Shown here: piece after piece, positions 1 to 9,910 of the stretch
Position numbering within the stretch: position 1 is the stretch's first letter
Layout: the number at the start of each line of letters is the position of its first letter
Assembly (NCBI GenBank): GCA_963922205.1
Contig: CAWUHX010000005.1
Location: 1,302,001-1,366,000, forward strand
Direction: 5' to 3'
DNA from: Romanomermis culicivorax
Taxonomy: Eukaryota; Nematoda; Enoplea; Mermithida; Mermithidae
DNA length: 64,000 nucleotides
The notes under the pieces: generated by a model
Seen by the model: the letters and a program-made list of their open reading frames with translations, nothing else
Databases searched by the model: none
What the model was told of the DNA's origin: nothing
Translations under genes and position numbers: made by a program

Positions 1-67
1 ATTTCATTTGTTAATATGTGAAATGTACAGAAAACCTTGATATGTAGGTGTGTTTAAATTAATATAC

Positions 68-1097
68 CTGAGAAACAAGAGTACAACCCGATTGGTTCGA
101 ACACCCATTCTCCACTGGTTTGAACAGCTGGCGCAATGGATGAAAAGTAATACTGTTTGAACTTTTCGGGCCTTCTTCCACTTAGTTCTTCAGCTTTTAA
201 TGCTGCTAGATTCTCAGAGTTGGATTTTAGAATCGAATATAAATTTTTCACTATCGCGACACACAAGTTGTTATTTTTCAGACATAATTCGGTAATTTTC
301 CAAGTAACATTTTCTACCAAATGTCGCCAGCAATAAATGTACACTGTATCTGGTGTCAAATTTCTGAAATCAAATTCTCGATCGGTAATTATAACAGTTT
401 TGATGTTCCCATTCGTAATACGAATGGGTAGCTGTCCAAAAATTCTTTGTATAAAGCCACAATGGTTTTCTTTGAATCTTTTTCCTTTATAAGGACCCCG
501 AGTGGGAAAACGGGTTGGCCAATAAGGCTTTTTTGGTGATAAATTGCTAAAAATCGCCCAATTCAAACGTCGTGTGGTAAAGAACGACAAATGGCTCGTT
601 CGGTTATTCCGTTATTAATTCGTTAATTATTTTGGGCGTGTCCGGCAACATACATGATACCAGAAAGTCTTGAGCCGTTTGTTCTATGCTCTTTATAAAT
701 TGGCATTCATTCTCGCGAATGAATGTGTTTACATTGTAAATTGTGTTCTTTGTTGGCTGGAATTTGTTTTGAATGCCGTATTTGAAGTTGGCCATCTAAA
801 ACAGTAATTTTAGTTTGTAGCATTTTTGTAATCTATAACAATAAGTGTTATAAAAAATTGTACTACTTGAGATATCTATTTAAATATATTCACCTGTTTT
901 CTATCTCTGTAATTTACAACAGCTTCCAGGCCCAGTGGAGCAGGATGGTCTGTTTTAATTTTCTCGTACAATTGAGGAGGCCTAATGTACAGGTCTCGTT
1001 TTAGTTCAACTTCAACCAGTTTCTTAATGACAGAAGCATTTCCAATAAAGACTTTGTTACTTGTGAAAGTTAAGCAAAGAAGGCTCAAACAAAACAA
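68..1097 (-). pseudogene. Spliced transposase-like gene fragment (possibly MULE type), cut by window edge
   Basis: Three coding blocks read leftward: 1097-894, 795 to about 604, and about 590-68. The first ends at a donor (CAG then GTGAATAT) and the second starts right after TTTTAG at 796; both junctions are phase 0. The last block ends at CAG followed by GTATATTAA at 67, so more exons lie beyond the window. The third block contains IITDREF and, 19 residues on, a CWRHLVENV segment. This resembles the Asp region and following C-x2-H helix of Mutator-like (MULE) transposases. Blocks two and three are in different frames with a stop at about 604, so either an intron is missed or the copy is frameshifted. 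Family assignment rests on this short motif only. It could be another DDE transposase or a domesticated gene. Confidence 0.45.
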
Positions 1098-1730
1098 ATA
1101 TTAGTTGTCAATCTTACTTTACAGATAAAAGTTACTATATCATTGTTAGGCAAAAAGTCAATTTGAATTCAAATGTGAGCGGCATTCTGCAGGGGGGGGG
1201 CACTGTAACCTAATTTGGCGATCCCTGATATACAAGCGGATATTGTACAAAAAAAGTTGGAAAATTTCCAAAAATGAGTGTGACCTCCACTAGGCAGCAA
1301 AAAACACTCAAAAGAGCGCCTCTCATATGTGGGCATTTATATGACAGTGTTGTGAGTCTGCCTTTCTGACTAGAGAGAAATTGGTACAGTTGTACTCACA
1401 AAAGTTAAAAAATATTATTAGCTTGAGGTCAATTATGTTTAATAAATTCAGGCAAAGCAGCAAGAAAAGTAAAGATCCTGCACAAAGCATCAAAACTTTT
1501 TTTGAATTTTTTATTAGAACGCTGAATATTGAGAGCATGGGACTTGAAAGCCCGTATGATATGAAAACTGACTCCTGCACCCTGCACAAAACGCCTTAAA
1601 AAAATTTATGCACCAGGTACAAAAGCTGTGCTCAGTGAACATAAAAAAACACTGACCAGGGAGCATTCAAATTCAACAAATTAATTTTTTAACCCATATT
1701 AGCCTAGACATTAAAAAATCTTTTTTGGAT
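1098..1730. other. Intergenic stretch, no gene seen
   Basis: AT-rich sequence between the transposase-like fragment and Element 1. It has a G run at about 1192-1200. Short open frames occur on both strands but none has recognisable motifs or convincing splice structure. Confidence 0.6.
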
Positions 1731-1734
1731 GTAG

Positions 1735-2329
1735 TGTTGGGGATGTGCTTACGGCAGTAGCAATCCCACATCTATGCAAAATTGGTGAATCGACAAAGTT
1801 ACGATTCGACCAAAAAGAGCAATGTTTATCATTCTCGTACTTTGGTGTGTTTCGGGCGAGTCGCGTCCGTTCTAAATTATATTTGTACTGTTTCGCCTAG
1901 TAAAGGCCGATGCTGACAGCCCCACACCATACTTACATATTATTATTATCATAATTATTTATTATTTATATTATCATTACTCGCGCATTGAGCGGTTGGA
2001 GGGAGTCGTCTTACACGGGAGCCAAGCCAAGGTGAAGCCCCAGTCCTTTTGGATATTAGTGAAGTGAGTTCTATTTATTTGTGTGAACCTTTAGGAGGCA
2101 TCTGGGGAGACCCTGAGTGCCCTTCGATTGCAAGAGTTAGAGTTTCCAGTTACTCATTAGTGACTGAAGGTTGTGTTTATTTCTGCTTAAGGACTGTTGC
2201 ACTGTGTTCAGTTGATTGCTAATAGGAAGCTCCTTTGAGTGACCTACAGTAGTTGATTGAGTACAAGCCGATAGGACTTGAGTCATATTGCTGACATCTT
2301 CGGATCTAAGCAGAGAAGTAAACATAACA
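1735..2329 (+). repeat. 5' LTR of Element 1
   Basis: A 595-bp direct repeat of 27277-27871, TG...CA bounded, with GTAG just outside at 1731-1734. It contains an AT-rich block of TATTATTATC type at about 1936-1980, followed by a GC-richer part, a plausible promoter/leader arrangement. No TATA box can be assigned with certainty. Confidence 0.93.
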
Positions 2330-2331
2330 AG

Positions 2332-2347
2332 TGGTGGCTTCTGACAC
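2332..2347 (+). promoter_or_regulatory. Probable tRNA primer-binding site of Element 1
   Basis: Two bases after the 5' LTR the sequence reads TGGTGGCTTCTGACAC. It begins with the TGG that pairs to a tRNA CCA end. The equivalent place in Element 2 (minus strand, just left of 60863) reads TTGTGGCTCCTCC, similar but degenerate. I cannot name the tRNA. Confidence 0.55.
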
Positions 2348-2423
2348 TTGCAATAGGGAAGAGCGCAGAGTCACTCGAGGTGTCACAAAACCTAAAGGTT
2401 TTTACAAAGACTTAGGGCTCAAA

Positions 2424-3962
2424 ATGTCCAAAAATGCTGAGGATCTAGCCTCTGGTACGACTTTGCCGAGGACTCCGCCTGGTGTAAGGCATGATGAGTC
2501 GGATAAATCTTTCCCACTGCCCGTGGTATCTAATACTACGAGCAAGAGGAAAGGCTCTGACTCAAGTGCCATAAGCCAGCGGGCTGAGGTAAAATTGGAC
2601 CCAGTAAGCGCTCCCACTTCCGTAGCGCCTATAATGGCCAGCAATAATACCAATAATATGGCTACGGCAAAGGAACTATTGACTGCTGACGATAGAGACG
2701 CTCAATTATTAGCGCCTATTGATAGAAGGCCGAAATTGGCGGAGGATCATATTGATCCGTTTGATCAATTTAGAGAGGAACGTTTTCGACGACCTCGACA
2801 GCGATTTGATACGTATCATCGCGAATACGTTAACGAAAATTTGGATAATATTCGGGATGATTACCGTCATGATCCATTGGACGAGTTACGATTCGAAATG
2901 AGTCAAAAGGACGACGAAATTCGACGACTAAATGTCAAAATTGATAAAATGGCCGATTCGATGGTCGGAGTCCAAGGACTATTGGAAAGATTCGTCCTGG
3001 ATCAAAAGGAAAGGGATATCCGAGTGAGTATGACTACAGACAGACCATTGCAAACTCAGGATATGTGTAGAACTTTGCCAACGACGTCTGCAACCTGTAT
3101 TGCCAATGACCAAAGGTTACGGCAGATGGAAGCAGATATGTCAGAGCAAAAGTTCACAGTCAAACCTGCTGTGAAATCAAAGGTTTCTACGGAAAAACGG
3201 GTAACTGAACCGCTTGCTGTTCGAGAACAAGCAAGTGATATAGTTGCTCAATTTTTCCAAGAGGCTGATGAGGAAGCAGCAGGTAGTCATAAGGAAAGCA
3301 AACATACTACGTCGAAGCACAAACGATCCAAGAAGTCCACACGAGGAAATTCATCAGATTCTGATGACTCCTCAGTGGATGGATTGGAGCCTACTGTGTC
3401 AGATATAGTGAAGGCCGTAAAGCCAAAGCTACTCCTCGATGACATGACTGAGACACAAGTTCTCAGCTTCCTAAATGATTTAGAGGCAGAATTTACTTCA
3501 GAAACTACTGATAAAATGAAGCTGGCTGCCTTACGAGCGCTTTCTAAGGGTGTACCGAAAGCTACTGCCAAAAGGTTCAAAAGTTACGAAAAAGCCCAAA
3601 GAAAGTTGCTCAAAGTGCAAGCTCCAGATTCAAATGTCGGTATGCAAACAAGGGAGCTGATGAACATAAAGCAGGAATTTGATGAAGCTCCAGTGAAATT
3701 CCTCAAGAGAATTAGTGTGCTAGTAGATAGATTGTATCCTAATAAGACCGAAGAGTTCAGAGATCATTTCATAATTGATACCTTTTTGTATAAAGCATCT
3801 GAAGAGTATCAGATGGAGTTGCTAGATCAAAGAGAAAAGTATGAAACATGGCACGATTTAGCAGAGGATGTGCACAAGATTGATAAGCGGAACACAGCTG
3901 CTTATAAAAAGAGAGGAACTCCGGAGTCTCCAATTGTGATAAATGAGATGACCAATGGGTAA
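2424..3962 (+). CDS. gag: Gag-like protein of Element 1 (capsid, truncated before nucleocapsid)
   Basis: About 512 residues from the ATG at 2424, chosen because the upstream open frame has no earlier ATG (the 2331 start would be GTG). The N-terminal half is charged, with an Arg/Asp-rich stretch and a probable coiled coil around 2870-2960. A Ser/Lys-rich patch follows at about 3290-3370. The C-terminal third (about 3390-3900) is the capsid-like part. It aligns with Element 2 Gag through shared strings such as QVSFL/QVLSFL, TREL, FLKR-SVLV and IIDTF. The protein stops just after VINEM, exactly where Element 2 continues into a nucleocapsid region with a Cys/His knuckle. The stop is therefore a product of the internal deletion. 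It would act as the particle shell protein. Confidence 0.85.
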   Translation: MSKNAEDLASGTTLPRTPPGVRHDESDKSFPLPVVSNTTSKRKGSDSSAISQRAEVKLDPVSAPTSVAPIMASNNTNNMATAKELLTADDRDAQLLAPIDRRPKLAEDHIDPFDQFREERFRRPRQRFDTYHREYVNENLDNIRDDYRHDPLDELRFEMSQKDDEIRRLNVKIDKMADSMVGVQGLLERFVLDQKERDIRVSMTTDRPLQTQDMCRTLPTTSATCIANDQRLRQMEADMSEQKFTVKPAVKSKVSTEKRVTEPLAVREQASDIVAQFFQEADEEAAGSHKESKHTTSKHKRSKKSTRGNSSDSDDSSVDGLEPTVSDIVKAVKPKLLLDDMTETQVLSFLNDLEAEFTSETTDKMKLAALRALSKGVPKATAKRFKSYEKAQRKLLKVQAPDSNVGMQTRELMNIKQEFDEAPVKFLKRISVLVDRLYPNKTEEFRDHFIIDTFLYKASEEYQMELLDQREKYETWHDLAEDVHKIDKRNTAAYKKRGTPESPIVINEMTNG

Positions 3963-6064
3963 TAGCCTATAGCAGCCGAATCCTTAAGGAAGACGAGAGG
4001 AAGTGGTGTGCTACAGAGCGAGAATGCCTAGCGGTTGTCTATGGTCTTAAAGTTTACCGGCACTATTTGTTTGGGCAAAAAGTATTGATCAAAACTGATC
4101 ATAAACCTCTTTTATCTATGAAAGTTAATACTCAAACTAATGATAAGTTGAAATGATGGTATTCCATTATAAATCAATTTAATCATAGGTTGGAGTATGT
4201 GCCCGGTAGACAAAACGCAATGGCCGATTTTCTCTCAAGAAAAGATGAACCCGAAGACGCTAAGGACAAAAACCCACCAAAATGGGAATATGTCTTCAAA
4301 ATTCAATTTCGTAATTTCGGAACTCAAACCAATGAAGTTGAAACCCAAATACTGGTACAACAATTTCAGAGGATGAGGGACAAAGAGGTTGAAAGTAGAG
4401 ACGAAAAAATTGTCCCCAAGCAGACCAAGGAATTGACGGATATCCAGGAATTGACGGTAAGAAAGGACAATATTGCACCAACTACCAAAGATGTATTGCA
4501 GAGCAGAAATGAAATGCAGAAGCTTACGGTAGTTGATGCAGTCACAACCAGAAGACAAGCAAAACTTCAGGATCAGAGTGCACAAAATCAAGAACAGGGT
4601 ACATCTGTACCCAATGATCCTGAAAACATTGCGTGGCTTTTCCCGAATAGAGAGAAGGAATTTGAAGAGGTGAAGGAAAGAGAAAAGGAAGAAAAGGATG
4701 ATGATAAGATCGATTATCCAATTGATCTAAATGTTATCGCTCAATTGCAAAAAGAAGACACTAATCTTACCCCAATTTGGGAAAGATTAGGGGTCAAAAG
4801 CACTACGAAGTATCATAGTGGATTCTATGAGGATAACGGAGTTCTTTATAGGGAAACTGAGGGACGTGGCCATGATCAGATCGTGGTCCCGAATTCCCTC
4901 AGAGACAGCATACTTCACCAATATCACGGAGCCGTTATAATGACACACCAAGGGTTCAAAAGAACTCTGGGTATTGTCAAACAGCGGTTCTGGTGGCCTG
5001 GCATTGAAAAAGATGTCAGAAATTGGCTGAAGTTTTGCCCTGTCTGCCAAGTTGCTACTCCCGGTAAAAGCTCCATATCCCCATTGATACCCATTATACC
5101 GGAGGGTCCCTTCGATATTGTGTCTGTGGACATAGTAGGGATTGCTCCCTTGAGGGAACGTCGCCCATATGTCATTGTCTTTCAGGATTATTTCACTAAA
5201 TGGGTTGAAGCTATATTGATTCCTGATCAGACGGCTGAAACCATAGTGGATGCATTCTTAGAGCATGTGATATTTAGGCACGGTACCCCAAGAAAACTTC
5301 TTAGTGATAACGGATCTGGATTTAATTCAGATCTTATGAAAGCAGTCTGTAAACTGTTAGAGTGCAGAAAAATTTTCACAACAGCATACCACCCACAGGG
5401 TAATGGTATGGTTGAGAGATTTAACCAAACTCTAATAAAGCAGCTGCGAAAAGTTGCAATTGAGGATAACAATAAATGGCCAAGGTACCTCAGTGCAGTG
5501 GTATTTGCATATAATGCCACACCTCACGCAGCAACAAAATGCTCGCCATTTTCACTGCTGCGGGGGCATGAAGCTAATTTTGGTATCAATTTCACTGCTG
5601 CCCTTAGAATAGTCATGCCTAATGACTATGAGGCTTACAAGTATGTTTTGACTACCCATCTTACAAATTTGTACGAAAGTATTGCCGAAAACATACAAAA
5701 AGCCGCTAAGGACAGCAAGAAATATTTTGATAACAAAATTAAAACTTCTGGTTTTAAAAATCAAGATTGGGTTCTGTTGAAAGTAGACAGACAGAAAAAA
5801 TTGGGGTTACCTTGGCAAGGACCATATATCATCATCGATGATAAAAGATTGAAAGATAATGTGCTCACAATAGCGCATTGGAATAACCCGCTTAAAAAGC
5901 AGGTCGTATCGGCAAGTAGGCTAAAACACTTTCGATACGAAGGTACCAGATGGTCTCGACACGAAATGTCGCAGGTCTTCCGGGATACTCCAGTTAACGC
6001 AACTGGAAATCCCGCCGAAACCGAAGATCATCCGGTCGTTATTTCGGTGTCTAAAAATTTTTAG
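3956..6064 (+). pseudogene. pol: pol remnant of Element 1: RNase H tail and integrase
   Basis: The frame opens at 3956 with the WVIAY-SRIL segment that in Element 2 lies inside RNase H. It runs through TDHKPL and ends the domain at the YVPG-QNAMADFLSR motif typical of Ty3/Gypsy. A TGA at 4153-4155 replaces the Arg codon of Element 2. After a variable linker the integrase is intact: an HHCC zinc finger (HQYHGAV...THQGF and FCPVC, about 4915-5050), then the catalytic triad Asp in VSVDIVG, Asp in LLSDNGSG and Glu in MVERFNQTL (about 5120-5430). A C-terminal tail with a PW-GPYII motif ends at 6064. RT, protease and nucleocapsid are absent; the deletion joins gag to RNase H. The integrase could still be functional if translated separately. 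Confidence 0.9.
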
Positions 6065-6479
6065 CGGAAAATGCCGTATACGTGTATTTTATGTGAATAA
6101 AATTTTTATTTTCTGTGTTATTTAACCGATTTATATTCGTTTAATACCTTTCTTAAATTTTGGGTAGCGAAGGGTCAAATTTTCAGAATAATATTGTTAA
6201 TTTGTACACCCGACGCTAAAATTTTTGGATTACATTCTGGGAGGTTTACGAACAATTTTCATTTTCAATCGCAAAAGTCGTGTTTTTTCTTGTGCTCCGC
6301 GTCGCACAAAATTTTCGGAACAAATTTTTTTCGTCCAGCCCAAGGACCCGATAAAATTATTTTCGGTAATTTCGTATATTGTATCGATATTGAAGTAACG
6401 ATAAGTGTTCTTTAACATTTTGCTTACTTTAGAAGATACAACGCGGAATTTAAGAAAAAAATTTTAAAAAATTTTTAAA
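6065..6479 (+). other. Spacer between pol and ORF3 of Element 1
   Basis: About 415 bp of AT-rich sequence with no gene. The matching spacer in Element 2 is 53377-52952. It is a candidate position for a splice acceptor or internal start feeding ORF3, but no element can be assigned. Confidence 0.5.
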
Positions 6480-6591
6480 ATGTCGAAATTAGGCGTTGCG
6501 CCTTTCGCGCGAAATTATTGCGCGCACGCCGACCACATCAAGGCGGGCCAACCGCAAGGCCGCCAAAACAATCATTATTTTTTGACCGACG
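6480..6591 (+). CDS. ORF3 of Element 1, exon 1
   Basis: The ATG at 6480 opens 37 codons plus one base, ending GAC G before the donor GTAAGTTTT at 6592. The peptide contains a His-rich start and a QNNHYFLTDG end. Element 2 has the same exon (52951-52831) with QDNQFFFIDG before an identical GTAAGTTT donor, in the same phase. Two diverged copies keep start, length (112 against 121 nt) and splice site, so this is very likely a real coding exon. Its function alone is unknown. Confidence 0.8.
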
Positions 6592-7212
6592 GTAAGTTTT
6601 ATTTAATTATTTCTTGGTATGTGGGACGAATTCGCCCATTTAGGTGTCTTAGGAATGATTTCTTCACGCTCAATTTTCTGAATGGGCCAACCAAGGGGAA
6701 AACGAGTTCGAAGAAAAGTTTCTAAAAATGTTAGGATAGGTGAAAAGAAAAAACCTAATGGATTTACGGCCCTAAAAAGCCAAAGTCTAATGGTTTTTAC
6801 CTTGGATCCGACTCCGAAGCATTTATTTTTGGTTTTATTAAAAGCCCCTGGTTAACTAAATTTATTTCTTGGATTAATTAAAACCTTAATTGGTTATTTA
6901 TTCACTATTTAATTTTGGTACCGAGGCGTGAAGTTATCGCTAGGGTAAGTGGTAAATTGACGGCGGCCGACGTCGAGAAGCGAAAGGTGGTGCAAATGTG
7001 AGGTTCCTGAAAAATTGGTGTAGCATTTGCGTTAACCACTGGGCCTGCTTACTTTATGACTTTGACACCTAACCTCACTAATTAATTTATTTTTCCCCAC
7101 GCTAAATCTTTTTCCTAATTTGGTGCCGGTCAAAGTTGATTATTTATTTGGTGGTGGTGGCCTAATGCCTGATTTATAAAGGGTCAAGGGGCAAATTCTT
7201 TTTGATTTTTAG
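6592..7212 (+). other. Intron in ORF3 of Element 1
   Basis: 621 nt from GTAAGTTT to GATTTTTAG. Splicing joins G to AT and makes an Asp codon, keeping the frame open into 7213. The equivalent 657-nt intron in Element 2 (52830-52174) ends TGTTTAG before a similar exon start. An intron inside a retrotransposon gene implies that ORF3 is made from a spliced message while genomic RNA stays unspliced. Confidence 0.8.
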
Positions 7213-8431
7213 ATTATAACATCAAGCGTCTGGTCCGCATCGGAGAAATCGAACAATGGTTCGCCGGCGCGATGGGTTATTGGCCGCAACGACCAATGGA
7301 ACCTGAACGGGTTCACGGCGGCAATGTCGAACCAATCCTGAAGCAATTGGCCACAAGCCAGTTTCGGGGGCTAGGTGTTGTCGGATTTGACGTCGAAAAG
7401 GTCAAGAAGACCGAGGTATGTATTATACCTTATAAGGTAGCGATCCAGAACCCGGAAGGGAAAGAGTTCGCTAGGCTGGTGTCATTTGCACACATAGATG
7501 GTTCCAGCTTTGTGATCGACCTTACAACATTGAAGCCGCAGGAATGGGATCATTTGATTTCATTCCTGGCATCGGTGGATCGTTTCTTGGTCGGTTTCAA
7601 AGTTGTGGACGATCTGGTTGCAATTTTGAACGTCTACGGATCCGGGTCAGGGGCCTCGGCTCATGATAAGACGAAAATTATACAGGCCCGTATACTCCAA
7701 GGATTTGGAAAATATTGGGAATGTGAAATTTGCGTCAGATTGATGACGGGGCCCATGGCCAATCACGCTCGTGATTTAGGATTGTGTCCTGAAAACCTTG
7801 GGTTAAAAGGACTTTTCACCGAATTTTACTTGGCTGATGTCGGCAAATACCAATGCGACTTCGGTGACAAAAAGATTCGAGAAAAGTTCTTGGCCCCCAA
7901 GATTCAAGACACAGAAATTGTGTATGCTGGCCTGGACGCCTATTATTCAATTGCCGTATTTTTAGGGTTCTTTCACTACGGGTTTTGCGGTGAATTGAGT
8001 GGGGTTACGGCAACGTACCCCCATGATATTGTATCGCCGGCCCAAGTGAAGACCTTGGCCTTCCGCTTTTATACAGTGTACTCTCAAGACCTAACGGGGT
8101 TCGAGGATCCAAACTTAGTAGATGAGAAGGACATCGTAAAGAGGCAGTTGTTCAAGGTCTACCATATGATGCGGCAAGAGGTAATGGCCAGGTGGGCTAC
8201 ACAATTTCATAATGACTTGCCAGAATATTCATGTCCTGCGGATATTAAAAATCCCGCTAAAGCTACGGACCACACTTTACTGTCTGGGATTTATCCCAAG
8301 GGGCTAAAAGCTGGTCCAAGCAAAAAGAAAACAAATCAGTGGGAGGACGTAAGTGATCCGGAGGACATGGATACAATGGAACAACAAGTCAATAGGACAA
8401 ACGAGGTGATAAACCGACTGCACACAGAAAT
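7213..8431 (+). CDS. ORF3 of Element 1, exon 2 first part: DEDDy 3'-5' exonuclease-like domain
   Basis: Continues exon 1 in phase to residue 443, where the DNA transposon interrupts it. Residues about 90-285 look like an RNase D/WRN/MUT-7 exonuclease. Motif I is GFDVEKV (Asp and Glu at about 97 and 99). Motif II is GFKVVDDL (Asp at about 170). A hydrophobic LGLKGLFTEFYLADVGKYQCDF segment matches the usual family region before motif III, with Tyr and Asp in YAGLDAYYSI (about 275 and 279). All four acidic residues and the Tyr are present, so catalysis is possible. Element 2 keeps the same motifs. The normal role of such enzymes is 3'-5' trimming of RNA or DNA. In the element it could process reverse-transcription products or counter host small RNA (inference). 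Past 8431 the frame reads into transposon sequence. Confidence 0.8.
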
Positions 8432-8460
8432 CACGGTGTTTTCAGCCTGCCATTGGGTGT
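8432..8460. repeat. Left terminal inverted repeat of the DNA transposon
   Basis: Starts CACGGTGTTTTCAGCC directly after the target copy AAAT (8428-8431). It pairs imperfectly with the right end; CACGG is identical and further matches are scattered. Confidence 0.7.
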
Positions 8461-9041
8461 CACGTGACCGCCTTCCCCAAAAATCAATAATTCTCGGGTA
8501 CTCCTGGTGCTTCCGAATCTTTTTCGTTATATACTGTAGTCAAAAAGTCTCTAAAATCGCCAACTGTGGAACGCCTTATGATTTATGTTTCATTTTTCGA
8601 AATTTGATATCGGCGTGGTGAAAATTTTTGGGGATTATGATAAATATAGTTTTATGACATGATTTATTTTTTTTGCGTGCAATCCAAAAATGGATGGGCG
8701 TACACGGTGCTGTCGTTTTCTGCCTTCAGAGTTGATTTGAAATTCCAAATTTTGCACCTGTTACCGACTGTTTTTTTTCGCTGAGACTCTTCAGCCACTT
8801 GGCCGGAGATGTCAAAAATTTTTTCGTCATATCGTTTTTTCGCTTAACAATGCCGCCTGCCACCATATGCTTTATTTTAGCATTTTTGAGCTTTTCTGAA
8901 CATATTCGTGCTTCTGCAGTCAGTAATTCGTCATAAGTGGAGAAAAAACAAGAAAATTTGATTTTCGGCTCAGATTATGATATTAAACCAAAAAACCAAA
9001 GCGGGGAAAATCTAGATTGCAGAAAAATTTGACTTATGACC

Positions 9042-9510
9042 ATACCTGTAAGACCTCCGACCAGTTGGGGGGGGGGGGGTAGGAAAAAGTCGAAATTTTT
9101 CCCAAAAAAGGCCAAAAAATTGGCAAATTTTTTTAATTTTTTCCCAACTGGGAAAAAGGGGTTGGGGGGGGGGAAATGATTTTGGGTATAGGGTTGGCCG
9201 AGTTGGGGGGGGTCCCCCCCCAACCCCCCCAAGTACAGATATGCCTGTAAGAGGTCGGACCAGTTGGGGGAGGTAAACCCAAAATTATGAGTTGGGGGTT
9301 CCAAAATTTGGGGGGGGGGGGGCCGAAAAAAGCCCCCAAAAAAGTCGAAATAATTTCAAAAATTTTCCCAAAAAGGGCCAAATAAAGCCACTTTTTTCCT
9401 AATTTTTTCCAATTATTCCCTAGTCTAAGGGGGGGTTTGGTATAGGGTCGACCAAGTGGCAAGTTGGGGGTGGGGGTCCCCCCTACCTCCCCCCAATTAC
9501 AGGTATAATA
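9042..9510. repeat. Two tandem copies of a G-tract-rich repeat (about 200-260 bp)
   Basis: Each copy begins with a CCTGTAAGA-type start and a GACCAGTTGGGGG motif. Each continues through CCCAAAAA-GGCC blocks and ends in TATAGGGT then GTTGGGG followed by a run of C (near 9210-9230 and 9465-9495). The G run next to a C run gives each copy a potential hairpin, and multiple G runs allow a quadruplex on the plus strand. Confidence 0.7.
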
Positions 9511-9597
9511 ATATTCTATAGGTATGGTTTTGATGTTGACATAACTCTGCTCAGCCAAAATGAAAAATAGTAGACTGCATATATTAATTATTCATCC

Positions 9598-9910
9598 TTC
9601 CGGCGTGAAGCGCCGGAAAAATTTTAGTATACCATTAATCTAGAACGTTGGAAGGCGATTCTTTTCAAGACGGATTTCTTTATTTAAAATTTGATTTTCC
9701 GGCCTAGCCTAACCAGTAATCATGTTCATGCTTGAATGATGTGCGGATGTTTTCAATCTGCTAACCCGCTTAAAAATTAGCTTGAAGTCAGCGATGTCTC
9801 ATAAATTTTGGTGAAACAAAAAATATTCGGCGTGAGGCGCCAAAAACGTTTTGGAGTTTTGATACCAGAATGCTGGAAAACGAATCTTTTCGAAATTTAT
9901 TTCATTGATA
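9598..9910. repeat. Diverged direct repeat, about 90 bp, two copies
   Basis: CCGGCGTGAAGCGCCGG at about 9600 and TCGGCGTGAGGCGCC at about 9827 head two copies. Both continue through a TAG/GATACCA-like stretch and a GATTCTTTTC/GAATCTTTTC motif. The copy heads are short palindromes. Confidence 0.5.

Noticed and set aside
2331..2423. Gag start at 2331
   Set aside because: The codon there is GTG and overlaps the primer-binding site. The first in-frame ATG is at 2424.
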